Origin: Curtobacterium sp. 9128
GTDB lineage: Bacteria > Actinomycetota > Actinomycetes > Actinomycetales > Microbacteriaceae
Reading direction: 5' to 3'
DNA: 64,000 nucleotides
Assembly: GCF_900086645.1 (NCBI RefSeq)
Contig: NZ_LT576451.1
Coordinates: 372,001 to 436,000 of the forward strand
The notes beneath the pieces were generated by a model. The model was given only the letters and a program-made list of their open reading frames with translations. It did not search any database and was not told the origin of the DNA. Position numbers and translations under genes: made by a program. Below are positions 34,973 to 45,792 of this stretch, piece by piece (the first letter of the stretch is position 1; each line of letters opens with the position of its first letter).

Positions 34973-35901
34973 TCGTCGTCGTCACGCCGAACCCCGCGGT
35001 GGACGTCACCTACCGCGTCGACGAACAGCGTGTCGGCACGACCCAACGCGTCCGGGACGTGGACCGGCGACCCGGCGGCAAGGGGCTCAACGTCGCACGT
35101 GTGCTGCACGCCGAGGGTGTCCGGACCCACTCGGTCCTGCCACTCGGCGGCGCCGCAGGGGCCTGGGTGGCCGATGCGGTGGCCGCCCTCGGGCTCGATG
35201 CGACCACGGTCCCGGTCCCCGGCGAGACCCGCACCACCGTGACGGTGGTCGACGACCTCGCCCACCCCACGATGTTCGGCGAGCCCGGGCCGTCGGTCCC
35301 ACCCGGGTCGTGGTCCCACGTCGACGACGCCGTCCGGTCCGCCCTCGGGACGGCTGCTCCGGGTGGACCCGTCGCGCTCGTGCTCTCGGGCTCGCTCCCC
35401 GCCGGTGCCGAGCCGACCGTGGTCGTCCCCTGGGTGACCGACGCCGTCGCGGCGGGGGTCCTCGTGGTCGCCGACCTCTCCGGCCCGTCCCTCCTCGCGG
35501 CGGCCGACGCCGGTACCACCGTGTGCAAGCCGAACCGCGAGGAACTCGCCGAGGCCACGGGCCTGCCGGACGAACGGGACGGCGCGCTCGACCTGCTCCG
35601 GCGCGGTGCCGGGCTGGTCGTGGTCTCACGCGGAGCCGACGGCATCGCGGCACACGCGCTCGACGACGTGGTCGAGGTGCCCGCCGTGCCCGGCGTCACC
35701 GGCAACCCCACCGGCGCGGGGGACGCCGCGACCGCCGGCCTGGTCCTCGCACTGTCCCGCGGTGCCGACACCGCCCTGGCACTGCGCACGGCCGCGGCCT
35801 TCGGCGCAGCGGCGGTCCTCCGTCCCGTCGCCGGCGAGATCGACCACGACGCCGCACACCGGTTCCTCTCCGCCCTCGACCCCACCAGGAGTCCCGCATG
35901 A
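34969..35901 (+). CDS. PfkB-family kinase (tagatose-6-phosphate / 1-phosphofructokinase type)
   Basis: 310 aa. TPNPAVDVTYRVD at the N-terminus and GGKGLNVARVL are the LacC/FruK signature, and GNPTGAGDAATAGLVLAL the catalytic GAGD near residue 245. The operon position suggests tagatose-6-phosphate as substrate, giving tagatose-1,6-bisphosphate; 1-phosphofructokinase activity cannot be excluded by sequence. Four-base overlaps with both neighbours. Confidence 0.88.
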   Translation: MIVVVTPNPAVDVTYRVDEQRVGTTQRVRDVDRRPGGKGLNVARVLHAEGVRTHSVLPLGGAAGAWVADAVAALGLDATTVPVPGETRTTVTVVDDLAHPTMFGEPGPSVPPGSWSHVDDAVRSALGTAAPGGPVALVLSGSLPAGAEPTVVVPWVTDAVAAGVLVVADLSGPSLLAAADAGTTVCKPNREELAEATGLPDERDGALDLLRRGAGLVVVSRGADGIAAHALDDVVEVPAVPGVTGNPTGAGDAATAGLVLALSRGADTALALRTAAAFGAAAVLRPVAGEIDHDAAHRFLSALDPTRSPA

Positions 35902-36734
35902 TCACCGACCTGGCCCTCACCGGGCTCCTCGACACCGCCCGATCGACCCGGCACGGCATCGGGGCGTTCAACGTCGTCCTGCTCGAGCACGCCGAGGCGA
36001 TCGTCGCGGGTGCCGCCGCCGCCGGTCTGCCGGTGATCCTGCAGATCAGCGAGAACTGCGTCCGCTACCACGGCGGGCTCGCACCCATCACGACCGCGAC
36101 CCAGGCGATCGCGCGCTCGGCCGACGTCGAGGTCCTCGTGCACCTCGACCACGTCGAGGACGCCGACCTGGTCGCCGAGGGCATCGCGCTCGGGGTGGAC
36201 TCGATCATGTACGACGGTTCGCACCTCGACTACGCCGCGAACGTCGCCGCCACCCGTGTCCTGGCGGACCGCTGCCACGCGGCCGGTATCGCGATCGAGG
36301 CCGAACTCGGCGAGGTCGGCGGCAAGGACGGCGTGCACGCACCGGGCGTCCGCACCGACCCGGCCGACGCAGCGGCGTTCGTCGCCGCGACGGGGGTGGA
36401 CGCCCTCGCGGTCGCCGTCGGGACCTCGCACGCGATGCAGACCCGCGAGGCCGCCGTCGACCGCGACCTGATCGGGCGGCTGCACGACAGCGTGCCGGTG
36501 CCCCTCGTGCTCCACGGGTCGTCGGGACTGTCGGACGACGAGCTCCGTGGTGCGGTGGCGGCGGGGATGACGAAGATCAACATCTCGACGCACCTCAACG
36601 GGCTCTTCACCCGGGCGCTCCGCGACGTGCTCGACGAGCGGCCGGAATTGGTCGACCCGCGGAAGTACGTCGCCGCCGGCCGCGACGCCATCACGACCGA
36701 GACCGCGAGACTCCTGACACTCCTGGCACGCTGA
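35898..36734 (+). CDS. Class II aldolase, tagatose-bisphosphate aldolase type (GatY/KbaY)
   Basis: 278 aa. GIGAFNVVLLEHAEAIV, VLVHLDHVED with zinc ligands, GVDSIMYDGSHLDYAANV, IEAELGEVGGKDG, LVLHGSSGLSDDELR and GMTKINISTHL are class II fructose/tagatose-bisphosphate aldolase motifs. It would cleave tagatose-1,6-bisphosphate into dihydroxyacetone phosphate and glyceraldehyde-3-phosphate. Last gene of the catabolic operon. Confidence 0.9.
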   Translation: MITDLALTGLLDTARSTRHGIGAFNVVLLEHAEAIVAGAAAAGLPVILQISENCVRYHGGLAPITTATQAIARSADVEVLVHLDHVEDADLVAEGIALGVDSIMYDGSHLDYAANVAATRVLADRCHAAGIAIEAELGEVGGKDGVHAPGVRTDPADAAAFVAATGVDALAVAVGTSHAMQTREAAVDRDLIGRLHDSVPVPLVLHGSSGLSDDELRGAVAAGMTKINISTHLNGLFTRALRDVLDERPELVDPRKYVAAGRDAITTETARLLTLLAR

Positions 36735-36753
36735 CGCGACGAGGCCGCGGCGC

Positions 36754-39071
36754 TCAGCCCCTCGTCCTGGAGTGCCACCTCGTCGTCGTCCCCTGCGCGA
36801 GCACCAGGTCACCGTTGGTCTGCATCCGCAACTGCATGTTCTTCCCCCCGTACCGCCACGTCGCGGTCGACCACTTGGCCTTGCCCACGGCGTCGTAGAG
36901 CACCACGTTGCCGTCCGTCTGCACCCGCAGGGAGCTGCCCCGGCCACCGGAGACGGCGAACACCGTCTTCGAACCAAGGATGATCCGGAGCTGACCGTCG
37001 TCCCGGACGATGAAACGACGGTGTCCGGTGGTGTCCCGGATCTCCTGTCCGGGGACGAGGCTGGCGCCGGGCACCAGGCGGTCGCGCGTGCCAGGGACCT
37101 GCTGCCACAGGACCGTCGTCCCACGGACGAGCTGGACCACGCCGAGGTCGGTGACCTGCAGCACGGGAGCATCTCCCGCGGAGGGCTTGCCGGCGGCCCA
37201 GACGGTCGCACCGGTGGTCGACCGGATCGCGAGCGTGCCGTCGGTACCGACCGTGAGGGTCGCGCCCGCGGACGCGACGTTCGACGACCACAGCGCCCGT
37301 CCGCCGCCCCACTCGACGAGGCGGCCGTCGGACTGCAGGTCGAGCCAGTACAGCCCGTGCGGCGACCGGATCGACGTGCCGGAGGGCACCGGCGTCGACG
37401 ACCCCGTGATCCCCGTGGCCGTGGCTCCCGCCGCGGCCGGCCCGACAGCGGCAGGAGCACCGGCGCCACCGCCAGCGCACCCGCCGGTCGGCAGCAGGGC
37501 CCCGAGCACGCCCCAGTTCGGCGTCCCGAGTCCTGTTGCCTGGTCGTACCCGGTGGTCGCCGCCGCAGTGCCGTTCGTCCCCGACGTCACGTCGCGGAAC
37601 GCCGTCGGGTTCGAGTACAGCGTCTGGTGCAGGTCCCCGATGCCGACGGTGCACCCGCGGGTTCCGAGTGCCGCGGCGAGCTGGCCGGCGACGACCGGCG
37701 ACGCGAGACTCGTGCCGCCACCGAGCGCGAAGCCGTGCGCCGTGCCGAGGTAGATCCCGGGCCCGGTCGCGGGGTCCGCGACCGAGGCGATGTCGGGGAC
37801 GAGGCGCTTCGTCCCCGTGACACCGGTGCCGGACTGCCACGCCGGGCGGTCGTACGCCGCGGAGACGCCGCCCCCGCCTGCTCCGTACGTGTTCGACCAT
37901 GCGGACTCCGAGGTGCCCGACGACGTGGTCTGCAGCGAGGTCCCACCGACCGCGACCACGGCGGGCGACGATGCCGGGTACGTCACCGAGCGGACCGACG
38001 AGCGGGGCCCGGTCGGGCACATCGCGCCGTCGTCACCGGAGGCGGCGAACACGGTCGCCCCGGCGGCCACGATGCGGTCGAGCGCGTCGTCGAGCGCCCC
38101 GCGGGCTGCCGCGGACGTCAGCGACTCGCAGGAGCCCCACGAGACGCTGACGGCCGTGATGCCGGCACGCTGGACGTCGTCCGCGATGCGGCTGTAGGCG
38201 TCGTAGAGCCCCTGGAACGAGTTCGGTGCCACGTAGACGCGCTGCCGGGCCGACGGCGCCGTGGCGAGGAGGGCCTCCTGGTCGAGCGCGACCTCGGTCT
38301 CGCCGCCGGAGCCGTCCGCCCGGTGGACGTCGGCGCCGTCGACGGCGATCTGGTCGAGCGCGGGGACCGGTCGCCCGACGGCCGCCGCGTAGGCGACGAG
38401 GTCGTTGCGGTCCCAGCCGGAGAGCTGCACGGTCGCGACGGTGGTGCCGGCTCCGGCGCTCGCCGCACTCGAGGAGCCGTAGGCCCTGGCGAGGTCAGCA
38501 GGGGCGTAGCCGCCCGGGAGCGCGGCGTGCGATGCGGCGGGCCGGGCGTCGAGCCCGAACACCGTGGTCACGGAGTCGCCGAAGGACGCCGGGATGACGA
38601 CGTCGCCGGTGGGGTGCATGCCGTCGCCGCTGCCCACCAGGGTGGTCGCGAAGAGCGCCTCGGCCTGCGCAGCCGTTCCGGTGGCCTCGAGCTCCCACGT
38701 GTCCAGGTCCGTGACCGTGAACCCCGCCGCGGCGAGCGCCGACCGGACCGCTGCGCCGCGCGGCTCCTCGGGCGCCAGGGCGTCGACCGCGTCGCTCCGC
38801 TCGTCGGGACCGGCTCCGGCCGTGGTGGCCGGCAGGTCCCGCAGCGCCGTCCGGTCGGTCGGGCGCAGCACGACGGTGAGGTCGACCGGGGTGTCGGCGG
38901 GGGTCCTGCCGTCCGTCGGGTCCGAGGACGTCGGCACGGACCCCGAGGACACGACGGTCGGCGGGACGGTCGGCGTGGGGCCGTCCCGGCCGAGGCGGGT
39001 GCGGCGACACCGACGGCGAGCGTCGCCCCGAGGGCGGCCGCCGTCAGGAAGGCGAGGGTGCGGTGGTGCAT
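36754..39071 (-). CDS. Secreted sedolisin (S53) peptidase with C-terminal bulb-lectin-like domain, signal peptide out of frame
   Basis: Intended product about 772 aa. Order: pro-kumamolisin activation domain (about 60-190), S53 catalytic domain with the Glu/Asp pair in ETEVALDQE, Asp region SVSWGSCES and catalytic Ser in GGGTSLASPVVAG, then a linker and a bulb-type lectin-like domain (DGRLVEWGGGRALWSSN, QTDGNVVLYD). A signal peptide with good RBS (GGAG, 8 nt) starts at ATG 39071 (MHHRTLAFLTAAALGATLAV, ending ASAG) but runs into another frame. One base is missing at the CCC run 38985-38987. The protease frame itself is open throughout. Confidence 0.8.
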
Positions 39072-39281
39072 CGGCGTCACTCCATGACTCTGCACGGCGC
39101 CCGATCCGTGGGCACCGGCCCGCTCGGTGATCGAGCAGACGCGAGCACGCTAACCCGCGGAGGCGCCACTCCGACAGCGGTGACGCCGGAATGCGCGCCC
39201 CCAGTTGTGGAGCGTCGTACCCCGCCCGGTCCCCCACACGTCGCCCTGGAGGCTCGGCTCGGCCCCGGCACGCCGGTCACG

Positions 39282-40655
39282 TCAGCAGAGCGGGACGTTC
39301 ACCGCCAGACCGCCCATCGCGGTCTCCTTGTACTTGGTCGACATGTCGGCACCGGTCTGCCGCATGGTCTCGACGACCTGGTCCAGCGACACGTGGTGCA
39401 CGCCGTCCCCGCGGAGCGCCATCCTGGCCGCGTTGACCGCCTTGTTCGCGGCGATCGCGTTGCGCTCGATGCAGGGGATCTGCACGAGCCCGCCGATCGG
39501 GTCGCAGGTCAGTCCGAGGTTGTGTTCCATCGCGATCTCGGCGGCGTTCTCGACCTGTTCCGGGGTTCCGCCGAGGACCTCGGCGAGCCCGGCGGCCGCC
39601 ATCGACGCGGCGGAACCCACCTCGCCCTGGCAGCCGACCTCGGCACCGGAGATCGAGGCGCGCTCCTTGTAGATCGACCCGATCGCGCCGGCGGTGAGGA
39701 GGAAGCGGACCACGGCCTCGTCACGGTCGAGCCCGTCGACGTAGTGCAGTGCGTAGGCCAGGACCGCGGGGATGATGCCCGCCGCACCGTTCGTCGGCGC
39801 CGTCACGACGCGTCCGCCCGATGCGTTCTCCTCGTTCACCGCCATCGCCCAGAGGTTCACCCACTCCATCGCGAACAGCGGGTCGTGGTCGGGGTCTTCC
39901 CGGGTGAGCTGTTCGAACCAGGTGGCAGCGCGACGACGGACGTCGAGTCCGCCGGGGAGCGTGCCGGTGCGTCGGACGCTGCGGTCGACGCACGCGTCCA
40001 TCACGTCGTGGATCCGCAGCAGACCGGCGCGGACGTCGTCCTCGGAACGGGTCGCGCCCTCGTTCGCCAGGGCGATGCCACTCACCGGCAACCCCGTCGA
40101 AGCGCAGGCGGCGAGCAGCTCGGCACCGCTGGAGAACGGGTGCGGCACGGCGTCGTCGACGGGGATCGCGGCCTCGGCCACGGCGGCGGGTTCGTCGTCG
40201 CCGTCGCGGGTGATGAACCCACCGCCGACCGAGTAGTAGGTCTCGACGGCGATCTCGGAGCCGGAGTCGTCGAACGCGCGGAGCCGCATGGCGTTCGGGT
40301 GTCTGGGCAACATCGTCAAGGGGTGCTGGACGATGTCGCGGAGCCGGAACGGCACGCGCTGCCCGCCGGACATCCGCAGGACGCCGGTCTCCTCGAGCGT
40401 GTCGAGCGCCGCCGTCATCGCGTCGGGGTCGACGTCCTCCGGCAGCTCGCCGGTGAGCCCGATCGCGACGGCGCCGAGCGTTCCGTGTCCCTGCCCGGTG
40501 GACGCGAGCGAGCCGTAGAGGTCGACGCGGATCGTCACGACGGGCAGTGCCCGGACGCGATCGGCGAACTCGGCTGCGGCGCGCATCGGCCCCACCGTGT
40601 GGGAGCTCGACGGGCCGACACCGATGCTGAACAGATCGAAGACGGAGACCGGCAC
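39282..40655 (-). CDS. sdaA: L-serine ammonia-lyase, single-chain iron-sulfur type
   Basis: 457 aa. [22 protein letters not shown] is the diagnostic N-terminus; [17 protein letters not shown] and [18 protein letters not shown] carry the cluster cysteines. Deaminates serine to pyruvate. GTG 40655 is 6 nt after TAGGGT, giving a leaderless start. The 210 bp between it and the sedolisin start contain no supported gene. Confidence 0.93.
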   Translation of the reverse strand: MPVSVFDLFSIGVGPSSSHTVGPMRAAAEFADRVRALPVVTIRVDLYGSLASTGQGHGTLGAVAIGLTGELPEDVDPDAMTAALDTLEETGVLRMSGGQRVPFRLRDIVQHPLTMLPRHPNAMRLRAFDDSGSEIAVETYYSVGGGFITRDGDDEPAAVAEAAIPVDDAVPHPFSSGAELLAACASTGLPVSGIALANEGATRSEDDVRAGLLRIHDVMDACVDRSVRRTGTLPGGLDVRRRAATWFEQLTREDPDHDPLFAMEWVNLWAMAVNEENASGGRVVTAPTNGAAGIIPAVLAYALHYVDGLDRDEAVVRFLLTAGAIGSIYKERASISGAEVGCQGEVGSAASMAAAGLAEVLGGTPEQVENAAEIAMEHNLGLTCDPIGGLVQIPCIERNAIAANKAVNAARMALRGDGVHHVSLDQVVETMRQTGADMSTKYKETAMGGLAVNVPLC

Positions 40656-40689
40656 GTCGCCACCCTAACCCGTCTGGACGGACGGACGT

Positions 40690-40881
40690 TCAGCGGCGGT
40701 TGCCCTCGGCGGGCATCAGGAACCACAGCACGACGTAGGCGATCCAGAGCGGACCGGGGAAGAAGCTCAGGATGACCCAGGCGACGCGGACGAAGGTGCG
40801 GGACCAGCCGAAGCGGTCGGCGATACCGGCACAGACGCCGGCGAGGACACGGCCGTTGCGGGGGCGGGTGAGTGCGTTCAT
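40690..40881 (-). CDS. PspC-domain small membrane protein
   Basis: 63 aa: TRPRNGRVLAGVCAGIADRFGW followed by a membrane helix WVILSFFPGPLWIAYVVLWFL, the PspC fold. ATG 40881 is exactly 7 nt after TAGCGT; an ATG 6 bp further up is less likely. PspC-type proteins act in envelope-stress sensing. Confidence 0.85.
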   Translation of the reverse strand: MNALTRPRNGRVLAGVCAGIADRFGWSRTFVRVAWVILSFFPGPLWIAYVVLWFLMPAEGNRR

Positions 40882-40958
40882 GTCCATGACGCTACGCACC
40901 CGACGACCGCCGCAGAAGGTGGTCTCCCTCCGGATCCGGGGTGGGGAGAACCCCCGGG

Positions 40959-41885
40959 TCAGGGAACGAGGACGATCTTGCCGCGGGTGTGCCCCTGCTC
41001 GAGTTCCGCGACGGCGTCCTGGACCCGGTCGAGCGGGTAGGTCGCCGCGATCGGCACCTCGATCGCACCCTCCGCCACCATGTTCGCCAGCGCGCCGAGG
41101 ATCTCGGGATCGGCGGTGTCCGAGCTGCCCGATGCGTGCGCACCGACCTCGGCCGCCGCCTCGAACGCGATGATCGTCTCGATGCGGTCGGCGGGGATCC
41201 CGAGCGCGATGCCGAGGTGGACGTACTCGGCGCCGTGCGTGTCGATGAGCGCGTCGACCCCGTTCGTCGCGAGCTCCTCGATGCGCTGCTGCAGTCCGTC
41301 CCCGTAGGCGACCGGACGTGCCTTCTTGGACGCGAGCCACTCGTGGTTCGACTCCGACGCGACGGCGATGACGTCGATGCCCTCGTTCGTGAGGAGCTGC
41401 GTGACGAACCCGCCGACGCCCCCTGCGGCGCCGGAGACGACGACGGTCTCCCCCGGCCTCGGGTCCACGGCACGGACGGCAGCCGCCGCGGTCGTCGCGA
41501 TGACGTCCAGCCCACCGGCCACGGTCCAGTCGAGCAACCGCGGCTTCTGCACGACCTGCTCGGCCGGGACGGACACGTACTCGGCCTGGCTCGACCGGTC
41601 CCACGACCAGCCGATGACCTCTTCGGCCTCGTCGACGCCGTCGACACCCTCGCCGACCGCGACGACGATCCCGGCGAAGTCGGTGCCCTGGCCGGACGGC
41701 AGGTCCCCGCCGAACACCCCCTGGCGGATGGCGGACTCCCCCGGGTTGATCCCGGCGGCCCGGACACGGACGAGGACGCGCCCCGGCAGGGCGGCTGGCA
41801 CGGGAACCTCGGCGACGCGGAGCACGGTCCGGTCGCCCCACTCGTCGAAACGGACGGCGCGCATGGTCTCAGGAAGATCGGTCAT
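40959..41885 (-). CDS. Zinc-independent quinone oxidoreductase / MDR-family alcohol dehydrogenase
   Basis: 308 aa. MRAVRFDEWGDRTVLRVAEVPVP and RVRAAGINPGESAIRQG start the GroES-like domain, GQGTDFAGIVVAVGEGV follows, and the cofactor site is VVVSGAAGGVGGFVTQLL. No zinc ligands of the classic type. Probably an NADPH:quinone reductase; the substrate is unknown. Confidence 0.83.
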   Translation of the reverse strand: MTDLPETMRAVRFDEWGDRTVLRVAEVPVPAALPGRVLVRVRAAGINPGESAIRQGVFGGDLPSGQGTDFAGIVVAVGEGVDGVDEAEEVIGWSWDRSSQAEYVSVPAEQVVQKPRLLDWTVAGGLDVIATTAAAAVRAVDPRPGETVVVSGAAGGVGGFVTQLLTNEGIDVIAVASESNHEWLASKKARPVAYGDGLQQRIEELATNGVDALIDTHGAEYVHLGIALGIPADRIETIIAFEAAAEVGAHASGSSDTADPEILGALANMVAEGAIEVPIAATYPLDRVQDAVAELEQGHTRGKIVLVP

Positions 41886-41991
41886 CTCCGGAGACGCTAC
41901 GCCTCCGCGCCACCACGACGCATCCCAGTCCGGTGGTGGACCGCTCCATCCCCGTCGGCACGCGGACCGAGGAGCATGCGACACTGGCCAC

Positions 41992-42810
41992 ATGCCCATC
42001 CTCAACAAGGACATGCAGGTGTGCATGTCGCTCGCCGCCCGTCCGAGCAACATCGGCACCCGGTTCCACAACTTCCTCTACGACGAGCTCGGGCTGAACT
42101 TCCTCTACAAGGCGTTCACCACCACCGACCTCCCCGGAGCCGTCACCGGCATCCGTGCCCTCGGCATCCGCGGGTGCTCGGTGTCCATGCCGTTCAAAGA
42201 GGCGGTCATCCCCCTCGTCGACGTCGTCGAGGAGTCCGCCGCGGCCATCCAGTCCGTGAACACCGTGGTCAACGACGACGGTGTGCTCACCGCCTCGAAC
42301 ACCGACTACGAGGCCGTTGCAGCACTGCTCGGCACGCACGACGTCGACCCCACGTCCCGCGTGCTGCTCCGCGGGTCCGGCGGCATGGCGAAGGCCGTCA
42401 CCGCGGCGTTCCGTGGCGCCGGGTTCGACCACCTCACCGTCGTCGCCCGCAACGGGGACACCGGCTCGGCCCTCGCGTCGCAGTACGGGTTCGGCTGGGT
42501 CCGCACCGAGGACGAGGCCGGCGACGCCGACCTGCTGGTCAACGTCACGCCGCTCGGCATGGACGGGGACCAGTCGGACACCGTCGCGTTCACCGCGGAC
42601 CGGATCACCGCGGCCCACACCGTGTTCGACGTGGTCGCCTTCCCCTCCGAGACGCCGCTCGTGCGGGCCGGACGCGCGGCGGACAAGCACGTCATCACCG
42701 GCGCCGAGGTCATCGCGCTCCAGGCAGCCCGCCAGTTCGAGCGCTACACGGGCGTCGCACTCACCGACGACGAAGTTGCCCGGGCGAGCGAGTTCAGTCG
42801 CGCTGAGTAG
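41992..42810 (+). CDS. Shikimate dehydrogenase-family protein
   Basis: 272 aa. GIRGCSVSMPFKEAVIPLVD contains the catalytic lysine, SVNTVVNDDGVLTASNTDYEA the catalytic Asp, RGSGGMAKAVTAAF the cofactor loop (GSGGMAKA), NVTPLGMDG and ALQAARQFERYTG the rest. This form lacks the usual N-terminal VIGxPIxHSxSP and starts NKDMQVCMSLAARPSNIG, so it may be a paralogue with a related substrate (shikimate/quinate-like) rather than housekeeping AroE. Confidence 0.8.
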   Translation: MPILNKDMQVCMSLAARPSNIGTRFHNFLYDELGLNFLYKAFTTTDLPGAVTGIRALGIRGCSVSMPFKEAVIPLVDVVEESAAAIQSVNTVVNDDGVLTASNTDYEAVAALLGTHDVDPTSRVLLRGSGGMAKAVTAAFRGAGFDHLTVVARNGDTGSALASQYGFGWVRTEDEAGDADLLVNVTPLGMDGDQSDTVAFTADRITAAHTVFDVVAFPSETPLVRAGRAADKHVITGAEVIALQAARQFERYTGVALTDDEVARASEFSRAE

Positions 42811-42816
42811 GGCGCG

Positions 42817-43260
42817 TCAGCCGTTCCGGGCGCGACCCGTCGCGACCCAGCGGAGGCGCCGCAGGGTCTCGCGGTTCCTGATCCACACCAGCGGCTGCAG
42901 CAGGAACCCCGGGACGTACGTGGCAGGGCCGGCCACGGCGTCCTCGACGATGGTGACCTTGCAGCCCCGGGGATGCGGCTCGACGGCCAGTTCCACGCGC
43001 GCCTCACCGAGGGGCCAGCCCTTCGGCTGCATGACCATCCGCCGGGGCGCATCCCACACGAGCGACGTCGTCACGTCGTCGATCACGAACGGCCACACAC
43101 CGAACGAGTGGTGCAGGCGTTTCCCGACCGCTGGCCAGCCGGGTTCCGCACCGCGCATCCGGGACGCGCCGACCACCCAGGTCGTGAAGAGCCAGCCGTC
43201 GCCGAGCACGTCGAAGACGTCCTCGGGCGTGCAGTGCATGATGCGGACGTTCTTCGCCAT
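42817..43260 (-). CDS. SRPBCC-family protein
   Basis: 147 aa polyketide-cyclase-like fold: CTPEDVFDVLGDGWLFTTWVVGASRMR near the start and VTIVEDAVAGPATYVPGFLLQPLV near the end. Its ATG lies 2 bp after the stop of the FAD-oxidoreductase gene, so they form an operon. Ligand unknown. Confidence 0.78.
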   Translation of the reverse strand: MAKNVRIMHCTPEDVFDVLGDGWLFTTWVVGASRMRGAEPGWPAVGKRLHHSFGVWPFVIDDVTTSLVWDAPRRMVMQPKGWPLGEARVELAVEPHPRGCKVTIVEDAVAGPATYVPGFLLQPLVWIRNRETLRRLRWVATGRARNG

Positions 43261-43262
43261 GA

Positions 43263-44708
43263 TCAGTCCTCCGGTGCCAGGTCGACGTCGTCCGGCAACC
43301 CGAAGGTGTGCCGCAGTGCGCTCTTCGCGGCCCGCCAACCGGCCATGCCGTGCACGCCGGGGCCCGGGGCAGCGGCCTCGGAGCAGAGGTACATCCCGCC
43401 GCCCATCCGCCACGGGTCGTTCGACAGCAACGGACGCTTCACGAGCTGCCAGAAGCTCGCCGCACCCGAGGCGATGTCCCCGCCGACGTAGTTCGGGTTG
43501 TAGGCAGCCATCTCCACGGCGGTCCGGGAGCTCGTCGCGAGGATCGTGTCGCGGAACCCCGGCGCGAACCGCTCGATCTGGCGGGTGACGGCCTCGGTGT
43601 GGTCGATGTCGGAACCGGCCGGGACGTGCGCGTAGGCCCAGAACACGTGCCGGCCCTCTGGTGCGCGTGACGGGTCCACGACGGTGGGCTCCGCACCGAG
43701 GACGTACGGGCGCTCGGCGTGCCGTCCCCGCGCCACCGCGCCCTCTGCTGCGGCGATCTCGGCGCGGGTGCCGCCCAGGTGCACCGTGCCGGCCCGACGC
43801 AGGTCCTCGTGCGTCCACGGCACCGGTTCGGACAGGGCGAAGTCGACCTTGGCCGCGGCGTTGCCGAACCGGAACCGTCGGAGCGCACCGCGACGCGGCG
43901 TCGGGATCTGCGAGCCCGCGATCCGGAGCATCCCCGGCACGCTCGTGTCGAACAGCACCGCCTTCGCCGGGGTGAGGTCCCCGAGCGATCGGACGTCCTG
44001 TCCGGTGACGATCCGCCCGCCGTGCGCGACGAGGTCGGCGGCGAGCGCGTCGACGATCGCCTGGCTGCCGCCGATCGGCACCGGCCAACCGCGGGCGTGC
44101 GCGTAGCTGCCGAGCGACAGGGCCGCTGCGGCGGTCGCGAGGGACGGCATGTGTTGGATGGAGTGCGCGGCCACCCCGGTCACCATCGCGGGTGCGACCT
44201 CGTCCCGGAACCGGGCGTTCCAGGCGCCGCTCCCCTGCTCCAGCGCCCGCAGGCCGAACCGCAGGACGGTGAGCGGGTGCCGCGGGACGTTCAGCAGCGC
44301 GTTCGTGGCGAAGTCCGACACCTGGTCCGCGTTCCGCGAGAGCGGGGCCATCAGGGTCCGGAAGGCGGGGCCGTCGACACCGAGTTCCGCTGCCGTGCGG
44401 TCGAGGTCCTGGTGGGCGATCCCCGCGCGGCCGCCGTCGAGCGGGTGGCCGTACTGCACCTCGGGTAGCCGCAGGTCGATCCGCTCGTCGAGGCGGAAGC
44501 GACGGAAGAACTCCGACTGCAGCGCCATCGGGTGCACGGCCGAGCAGACGTCGTGGCGGAAGCCGGGCAACGTGAGCTCTGCGGTGCGTGCTCCTCCGCC
44601 GATGGTGTCGTTCCGCTCGACGACCTCGACGGACAGGCCGGCCCGCGCCAGGGTCACCGCTGCGGCGAGCCCGTTCGGCCCCGCCCCGACCACCACTGCG
44701 TCCACCAC
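43263..44708 (-). CDS. Phytoene-desaturase-like FAD/NAD(P) oxidoreductase
   Basis: 481 aa. VVVGAGPNGLAAAVTLARAGLSVEVVE is the Rossmann dinucleotide fold of CrtI-like proteins, followed by GGGARTAELTLPGFRHDVCSAVHPM (in parts). C-terminal MGGGMYLCSEAAAPGPGVHGMAGWRAA is the FAD-closing motif. The CrtI-like family includes non-carotenoid members, and this one has no carotenoid neighbours. GTG 44708 lies 6 nt after TAGGCT. Confidence 0.83.
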   Translation of the reverse strand: MVDAVVVGAGPNGLAAAVTLARAGLSVEVVERNDTIGGGARTAELTLPGFRHDVCSAVHPMALQSEFFRRFRLDERIDLRLPEVQYGHPLDGGRAGIAHQDLDRTAAELGVDGPAFRTLMAPLSRNADQVSDFATNALLNVPRHPLTVLRFGLRALEQGSGAWNARFRDEVAPAMVTGVAAHSIQHMPSLATAAAALSLGSYAHARGWPVPIGGSQAIVDALAADLVAHGGRIVTGQDVRSLGDLTPAKAVLFDTSVPGMLRIAGSQIPTPRRGALRRFRFGNAAAKVDFALSEPVPWTHEDLRRAGTVHLGGTRAEIAAAEGAVARGRHAERPYVLGAEPTVVDPSRAPEGRHVFWAYAHVPAGSDIDHTEAVTRQIERFAPGFRDTILATSSRTAVEMAAYNPNYVGGDIASGAASFWQLVKRPLLSNDPWRMGGGMYLCSEAAAPGPGVHGMAGWRAAKSALRHTFGLPDDVDLAPED

Positions 44709-44717
44709 GCGTCGAGC

Positions 44718-45780
<1,063 letters not shown>

Positions 45781-45792
45781 CCCGACGCGTCC

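Noticed and set aside
431..39267. A 20-bp identity (GGAGGCTCGGCTCGGCCCCG) at 431-450 and 39248-39267
   Set aside because: Only two copies, one inside a coding region, GC-rich and of low complexity; it partly resembles the palindrome arm but is not symmetric. Treated as chance.
43263..44708. Carotenoid biosynthesis locus
   Set aside because: Only one CrtI-like gene with an SRPBCC partner; no phytoene synthase, GGPP synthase or cyclase nearby.
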